Shown here one piece after another: positions 29,760-34,318 of a stretch of 34,318 nt of DNA; the first letter of the stretch is position 1; every line of letters starts with the position of its first letter. The stretch lies in the NCBI RefSeq assembly GCF_015234515.1, contig NZ_JADGMY010000013.1:1-34318 (forward strand), written 5' to 3'. Under the pieces are notes generated by a model that saw nothing but the letters and a program-made list of their open reading frames with translations, ran no database searches and was not told where the DNA came from. Made by a program: the position numbers and the translations under genes. The DNA is from Cellulomonas sp. Its GTDB lineage: Bacteria; Actinomycetota; Actinomycetes; Actinomycetales; Cellulomonadaceae.

Positions 29760-30646
29760 CGACCGTCCCGGCCGCCGTCGTCCCGGCCGCCACCGTGCCG
29801 GCGGCCGCCGCCACCGACGTCGACGGTCTGCGCCTCGACGAGCGCGTGGTGGCCCGCTACGCCGAGCTGCCACCGCAGGAGCGGCGGGGTGCGGACGTGC
29901 TGCTCGAGCACTTCGGCGACCTCTCGACCTACACGGCGGCCGAGCTCGCGACGCTCGCCGGGGTGTCGAAGGCCACCATGAGCCGGCTGTTCCGCAGCCT
30001 GGGCTTCGACGACTTCACCCAGGTCCGCGACCACGTGCGCGGCCTGCGCCAGCACGGGGTGCCGGTGACGCTCGGTACCGCACCGGACCTCGACGCGCAC
30101 GCCGCGGCGGAGGCCGTCGCGGTGCGGGCGGCGGTCGCGGCGCTCGGGGTGCACCTCGACGCCGTCGCCGACGTGCTGGCCCACGCGCCGCGGGTCGTCG
30201 TCGTCGGCCTGCGCAGCAGCTACCCGGTCGCGCTGCACCTGCGCCAGCAGCTCACGCAGGTGCGCCCGCACGTCACGCTCCTGCCCCAGCCCGGGCAGTC
30301 GTGGTCGGAGGACGTCGTGGACCTGTCGCCGCAGGACGTGGTGGTGCTCGTCGCGTTCCGGCGCCGGCCGCCGGGCGTGCGGGCGCTCGCCGAGCGGGTA
30401 CGGGCCGGCGGGACGCCCGTGGTGCTCGTCGCCGACCCGACGGCGCGCGCGCTCGCGGCTCACGCCACGTGGTGGCTCGAGTGCCCGGTGCAGGCGCGGG
30501 GCGCGTTCGACTCGTACGCCGCCGCGTCGTCCGTCGTCGCCGCGCTGGCCGACGCCGTCCTGGCACGCCGCGGGCGCACGGGCGAGCAGCGGGTCGCCGC
30601 GATCGACTCGGCGTACCGCACGCTCGGCGAGGTCGAGGTGCGCTGA
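29756..30646 (+). CDS. RpiR/MurR-family transcriptional regulator
   Basis: This 296-residue regulator has an N-terminal RpiR helix-turn-helix domain (about 25-100), including TAAELATLAGVSKATMSRLFRSLGFDDFTQVR, and a C-terminal SIS domain (about 130-260) with VVVVGLRSSYPVALHLRQQL and VVVLVAFRRRPPGVRALAERV. SIS domains bind phosphosugars or similar ligands; in purine clusters of actinobacteria the ligand may be a pathway intermediate. It is encoded inside the ureide operon (ATGA with allC; TGATG with the next gene), so it is likely a local regulator, and the GAAAC-type palindromes before uraD and pucG are candidate targets. Confidence 0.93.
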   Translation: MTTVPAAVVPAATVPAAAATDVDGLRLDERVVARYAELPPQERRGADVLLEHFGDLSTYTAAELATLAGVSKATMSRLFRSLGFDDFTQVRDHVRGLRQHGVPVTLGTAPDLDAHAAAEAVAVRAAVAALGVHLDAVADVLAHAPRVVVVGLRSSYPVALHLRQQLTQVRPHVTLLPQPGQSWSEDVVDLSPQDVVVLVAFRRRPPGVRALAERVRAGGTPVVLVADPTARALAAHATWWLECPVQARGAFDSYAAASSVVAALADAVLARRGRTGEQRVAAIDSAYRTLGEVEVR

Positions 30647-31443
30647 TGGACCTCGCCGTGACGTCTCTGCGGTCCGCCCGCACGCGGGCCGACCTGCGCC
30701 TGGCGCCCGGGGAGCGGCTGCTCGCGGGCGGGACGTGGCTGTTCTCCGAGCCGCAGCCCGGCGTGACGGGCCTCGTCGACCTCACGACGCTGGGGTGGGC
30801 GCCCGTCGAGCGCACGGCCGACGGGCTGCGGATCGCCGCGACGTGCACGGTCGAGCAGCTCGCGGCGTCCGCACCCGACCCCGCCTGGACGGCGTGGCCG
30901 CTGGTCGGCGCGTGCGCCGACGCGCTGCTCATGTCGTTCAAGGTCCAGGGGCAGGCGACGGTCGGCGGCAACGTCGCGCTCGCCCTGCCCGCGGGGGCGA
31001 TGACGACGCTGCTGACGGCGCTCGACGCGGTCGCGGTCGTGTGGACGACGGACGGCGGGGAGCGGCGAGAGGCCGTGGCGGACCTCGTCGTCGGGCCCGG
31101 CCGCACCACCCTCGAGCCCGGTGAGGTGCTGCGCGCGTTCGACGTCCCGGAGCACGCGCTGAGCTCGCGCGTCGCGGTGCGCCAGGTGTCACTGACGGCG
31201 GTGGGACGGTCCGCCTCGCTCGTGGTCGCGCGACGCGACGCGAACGGCACCGTGACGCTCACCGCGACCGCCGCGACGCCGCGCCCGGTCCAGCACCGGT
31301 TCCCCGCTGCGCCCACGTCCGCGCAGGTCAGCGGGGTCCTGTCGGACGTCGAGTGGTACGACGACGTCCACGGCGCCCCCGACTGGCGGCGCGCCGTGAC
31401 GACGCTGCTCGCGCACGAGGCCGTCGGGGAGGTGACCGCATGA
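30646..31443 (+). CDS. Xanthine dehydrogenase FAD-binding subunit
   Basis: This 265-residue subunit of the molybdenum hydroxylase family binds FAD and passes electrons from the iron-sulfur clusters to NAD+. The PCMH-type FAD motif is LLAGGTWLFSEP (about 25-36), with DLTTLGWAPVE. The second FAD loop is VQGQATVGGNVALALPAGAMTTLLTALDAVAVV (about 102-134), followed by AVRQVSLTAVGRSASLVVARR. It is a little shorter than typical CoxM/XdhB proteins (about 280-300). ATG 30646 overlaps the regulator stop. It pairs with the fused FeS-molybdopterin subunit downstream (ATGA overlap). Confidence 0.9.
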   Translation: MDLAVTSLRSARTRADLRLAPGERLLAGGTWLFSEPQPGVTGLVDLTTLGWAPVERTADGLRIAATCTVEQLAASAPDPAWTAWPLVGACADALLMSFKVQGQATVGGNVALALPAGAMTTLLTALDAVAVVWTTDGGERREAVADLVVGPGRTTLEPGEVLRAFDVPEHALSSRVAVRQVSLTAVGRSASLVVARRDANGTVTLTATAATPRPVQHRFPAAPTSAQVSGVLSDVEWYDDVHGAPDWRRAVTTLLAHEAVGEVTA

Positions 31444-34244
31444 GGGTCGACGGTCAGGAGGTCACCGCCGCGCCGGCCCCCGGCCAGTGCCTGCGCACCT
31501 TCCTGCGCCAGGAGGGGCACGTCGCGGTGAAGAAGGGCTGCGACTCCGGCGACTGCGGCGCGTGCACCGTGCTCGTCGACGGGCAGCCGCGGCACGCGTG
31601 CCTGGTGCCCGCCGCGCGCGCGGTCGACTCCGAGGTCACCACGGCGGCCGGCCTCGGCACGCCGGACGACCTCAGCCCGGTCCAGCGGGCGTTCGTCGAC
31701 GCACAGGGCTTCCAGTGCGGGTTCTGCACGGCCGGCATGGTCGTCACCGCGAGCGCGCTGGCCGACGACGACGGGCACGTGCACCTCGACGAGGACGGCC
31801 TGGTCCGCCGCTTCAAGGGCAACCTGTGCCGGTGCACGGGCTACCGGTCGGTGCGCGACGCCCTGGCGGGCAAGACGAACGTCGTGCGGGACGGCGGGGT
31901 GGGCGACTCCGTCGCCGTGCCCGCGGGGCGGCGCATCGTGTGCGGGCGCGAGCCGTTCACGCTCGACGAGCCACCGGCCGGTCTGCTGCACCTGGCCGTG
32001 CTCGGGGCGCCGCACGTCCACGCGCGGATCCTCGCGATCGACACCAGCCGCGCCGAGGCGCTGCCCGGCGTGCACCTGGTGCTCACCCACCGCGACTCCC
32101 CCGACGTGCTCTTCTCGACCGGCCGCCACCAGCACCGCACCGACGACCCGGACGACACCCGCGTGCTCGACGACGTCGTGCGCTTCCACGGTCAGCGCGT
32201 CGCGGCGGTCGTGGCCGACTCGGTGGCGGTCGCGCAGGCGGCGTGCGCGCTCATCGACGTGGCGTACGAGCCGCTGCCCGCCGTGCTCGACCCGCAGGAG
32301 GCGCGCCGCCCCGGCGCTCCGCTGGTGCACGGCGACAAGGACGCCACGGCATCGCGCATCGCCGACCCGGCGCGCAACGTGGTGGCCGCGAGCCACGGCG
32401 AGGTCGGGGACGTGGCCGCCGCCCTGGCGGCGTCGGCGCACGTCGTGCGGGGTACGTGGCGCACGGCCCGCGTGTCGCACACCGCGCTCGAGACGCACGC
32501 GGCGGTGGGGTGGCTCGACGACGACGGGCGGCTCGTGGTCCGCACCAGCACGCAGGTCCCGTTCCTCGTGCGCGAGGAGCTGTGCCACGTGTTCGGCCTC
32601 GACCGCGAGCGCGTGCGGGTCGTGGCGGCGCGCGTCGGGGGCGGGTTCGGCGGCAAGCAGGAGCTGCTCACGGAGGACCTCGTGACGCTCGCGGTGCTGC
32701 GCACGGGCCGTCCCGTGCAGTACGAGATGACGCGCGAGGACGAGCTCGCGCTGGCGCCCTGCCGGCACCCGGTCCGCGTCGAGGTCACGCTGGGCGCCGA
32801 CGCCGACGGGCACCTGACCGCGATGCACCTCGACGTGCTCACCGACACCGGCGCCTACGGCAACCACGCGCCGGGCGTGCTGTTCCACGGCATCCACGAG
32901 TCGGTCGCGCAGTACCGGTGCCCTGCCAAGCGCGTGGACGCCGAGGCGGTGTACACCCACCAGCTGCCCTCGGGCGCGTTCCGCGGGTACGGGCTGGGGC
33001 AGGTGATGTTCGGGCTCGAGTCCGCGATCGACGAGCTGGCGCGCGAGGTCGGCCTCGACCCGTTCGAGATGCGCCGTCGCAACGTCGTGCGGCCCGGCGA
33101 CCCGTTCCTCGTCAACCACGCCGACACGACGACCGACCTGGGGTACGGCCTGGTCGAGCCGGGCGACGACACCCCGTCCTACGGGCTCCTCGAGTGCCTG
33201 GACCTGGTGCAGGACGCACTGGTCACGACGCGCGGGGGTGACGCGGCGGTCGTGCCGGTCGGCGACCGGTGGCGCGTCGGCGAGGGCATGGCTGTCGCGA
33301 TGATCGCGACGATCCCGCCGCGCGGTCACCACTCGACGGCCGAGGTCTCGGTCGACGCCGACGGGCGCTACGAGGTCGCGGTCGGCACCGCCGAGTTCGG
33401 CAACGGCACGTCGACCGTGCACGTGCAGCTCGTCGCCACCGCGCTGGGCACGACGCCCGACCGCGTGCGGCTGCGGCAGTCGGACACCGACCGCGCCGGG
33501 TACGACACGGGGGCGTACGGGTCGACGGGGTCGGTCGTCGCGGGACGGGCGGTCGCGCAGGCGGCAGCGCTGCTGCGTGACGACCTGGTCGCGGCGGCCC
33601 GTCACGTCGTCGAGGGCGCGCACGAGGCGGGCGTCGCGTCGGGCGTCGCGTCGGACGTCGCGGGCGGGGACGGCCCGACGGACCACGACGCCCCCGTGGT
33701 CGGACCGGACGGCGTGCGCGTCGGCGGCCGCCTCGTGACCTTCGCCGAGCTGGGCCCCCGCAGCGCCGAGGGCACGCACCACGGCAGCCCGCGCTCGGTC
33801 GCGTTCAACGTCCACGGCTTCCGCGTCGCGGTCGACACCGCGACCGGCAGCGTGCGGATCCTGCAGTCGGTGCAGGCCGCCGACGCGGGCGTCGTCCTCA
33901 ACCCCGAGCAACTGCGCGGTCAGATCGAGGGCGGCGTCGCCCAGGGCATCGGCTCGGCGCTCCAGGAGGAGACGCTGCTGCGCGACGGGGTCGTGGTCAC
34001 GCGCGCCCTCCGGGCCTACCGCGTGCCGCAGATGGCCGACGTCCCCCCGACGCGCGTGCTGCTGGCGCGCACGCGCGACGGCCTGGGCCCGCACGGCGCG
34101 AAGTCGATGAGCGAGGCCCCGTACAACCCGGTCGCGCCGGCGCTAGCCAATGCGGTGCGCGACGCGCTCGGCGTGCGCCCGCACGAGATCCCGATGACGA
34201 AGGACCGGGTGTGGCGGCTGGCGCGGGCAGCGGCGGCGTCCTGA
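31440..34244 (+). CDS. Xanthine dehydrogenase: [2Fe-2S] and molybdopterin domains in one chain
   Basis: This 934-residue protein carries two iron-sulfur clusters and the molybdenum site that hydroxylates xanthine (and hypoxanthine) to urate. Cluster ligands are Cys34, 39, 42 and 54 (plant-type), and Cys93, 96, 130 and 132 (helical bundle). From about 165 on comes the molybdopterin part: RVGGGFGGKQE, GAFRGYGLGQVMFGLESAIDEL, EFGNGTSTVHVQL, the Gln-type motif GGVAQGIGSAL, and GAKSMSEAPYNPVAPALANAV with the expected catalytic Glu. FeS plus molybdopterin without FAD is the layout of Desulfovibrio aldehyde oxidoreductase; the FAD subunit is separate here. A Val/Ala/Ser/Asp repeat-like loop (GVASGVASDVAGG) is inserted near residues 735-750. 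The purine context favours xanthine over aldehydes. No XdhC maturation gene is in the window. Confidence 0.9.
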   Translation: MRVDGQEVTAAPAPGQCLRTFLRQEGHVAVKKGCDSGDCGACTVLVDGQPRHACLVPAARAVDSEVTTAAGLGTPDDLSPVQRAFVDAQGFQCGFCTAGMVVTASALADDDGHVHLDEDGLVRRFKGNLCRCTGYRSVRDALAGKTNVVRDGGVGDSVAVPAGRRIVCGREPFTLDEPPAGLLHLAVLGAPHVHARILAIDTSRAEALPGVHLVLTHRDSPDVLFSTGRHQHRTDDPDDTRVLDDVVRFHGQRVAAVVADSVAVAQAACALIDVAYEPLPAVLDPQEARRPGAPLVHGDKDATASRIADPARNVVAASHGEVGDVAAALAASAHVVRGTWRTARVSHTALETHAAVGWLDDDGRLVVRTSTQVPFLVREELCHVFGLDRERVRVVAARVGGGFGGKQELLTEDLVTLAVLRTGRPVQYEMTREDELALAPCRHPVRVEVTLGADADGHLTAMHLDVLTDTGAYGNHAPGVLFHGIHESVAQYRCPAKRVDAEAVYTHQLPSGAFRGYGLGQVMFGLESAIDELAREVGLDPFEMRRRNVVRPGDPFLVNHADTTTDLGYGLVEPGDDTPSYGLLECLDLVQDALVTTRGGDAAVVPVGDRWRVGEGMAVAMIATIPPRGHHSTAEVSVDADGRYEVAVGTAEFGNGTSTVHVQLVATALGTTPDRVRLRQSDTDRAGYDTGAYGSTGSVVAGRAVAQAAALLRDDLVAAARHVVEGAHEAGVASGVASDVAGGDGPTDHDAPVVGPDGVRVGGRLVTFAELGPRSAEGTHHGSPRSVAFNVHGFRVAVDTATGSVRILQSVQAADAGVVLNPEQLRGQIEGGVAQGIGSALQEETLLRDGVVVTRALRAYRVPQMADVPPTRVLLARTRDGLGPHGAKSMSEAPYNPVAPALANAVRDALGVRPHEIPMTKDRVWRLARAAAAS

Positions 34245-34256
34245 GGAACAGGTGCC

Positions 34257-34296
34257 GCCAACGCGGCCAGTTGGCGAACCACCCGGTGACCGGGTC
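34257..34296 (+). terminator. Two small hairpins after the purine cluster
   Basis: CGCCAAC / GTTGGCG (34257-34277, 7-base loop) and ACCCGG / CCGGGT (34282-34296, 3-base loop) lie just after the last stop codon. They could end the operon. The final 22 bases of the window show nothing further, and the start of another gene here cannot be excluded. Confidence 0.4.
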
Positions 34297-34318
34297 AGGC
34301 GAGCGAGCTCTGGACCCT

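Noticed and set aside
30273..34094. 1273-codon minus-strand open frame opposite the xanthine dehydrogenase genes
   Set aside because: It is a shadow frame; the plus strand carries intact FAD, FeS and molybdenum domains with all ligands.
34245..34318. Start of a further gene (possible GTG at 34253)
   Set aside because: Only about 65 bases remain, the ribosome-binding spacing is poor, and hairpins occupy the region; it cannot be supported from this window.

Overview
The window is very high in G+C (by eye well over 70%) and reads as an actinobacterial chromosome, most likely Cellulomonas or a close relative. Supporting signs are GTG/TTG starts, tight ATGA/GTGA overlaps, a SigE-family ECF sigma factor, the actinobacterial 'helicase/secretion neighbourhood' (DECH-box helicase next to a compact Tad locus), and a class III ribonucleotide reductase that implies facultative anaerobic growth. 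The genus is an inference. No tRNA, rRNA, insertion sequence, prophage or CRISPR array was seen.

Layout. (1) 1-3477: a tandem array of a short repeat, then on the minus strand an endonuclease/exonuclease/phosphatase-fold protein and a DUF7059-type methyltransferase, and on the plus strand a lipoprotein. (2) 3500-6325, minus: a strong convergent terminator, the membrane H+-pyrophosphatase hppA (K+-independent by its signature) and a STAS anti-anti-sigma protein. (3) 6419-8221, plus: a SigE-family ECF sigma factor with a candidate self-recognised promoter and a translationally coupled single-span membrane partner. (4) 8261-10824, minus: nrdD-nrdG with a candidate NrdR box. (5) 10992-13497, minus: 5-oxoprolinase genes pxpA and a fused pxpB-pxpC. 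(6) 13615-21076: a DECH-box helicase (plus) facing a minus-strand Tad-type locus in the order cpaE-like, tadA, tadB, tadC, terminator, Flp-like pilin (DUF4244), TadE, TadE-like. (7) 21311-34244, plus: a purine/ureide degradation cluster of formamidase-family enzyme, AtzH/HpxZ-amidase fusion, uraD, uraH, urate oxidase, allantoinase, ureidoglycine-glyoxylate aminotransferase, allantoate amidohydrolase, RpiR regulator, and xanthine dehydrogenase FAD and FeS-molybdenum subunits.

How cluster 7 works: xanthine is oxidised to urate, then to 5-hydroxyisourate, OHCU, allantoin, allantoate and (S)-ureidoglycine. The PucG-type transaminase turns ureidoglycine plus glyoxylate into glycine and oxalurate. 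The two hydrolases at the head of the cluster are then the obvious candidates to carry oxalurate on to oxamate and oxalate. This gives a compact pathway in which HpxZ and HpxY are fused and an FmdA-family enzyme may replace the oxamate hydrolase. Two similar palindromes (half-sites GAAAC / GTKTC) lie before uraD and before pucG and may be the operators of the internal RpiR regulator.

The most unusual non-coding signal is one repeat family, core GAGAGTGCAATCCAGTC, found at both places where it occurs in this window at gene 3' ends between convergent genes. At 114-308 it is a 33-bp tandem array beginning at the methyltransferase stop codon. At 16200-16414 it forms three long hairpins with an exact 84-bp period, beginning at the helicase stop codon.
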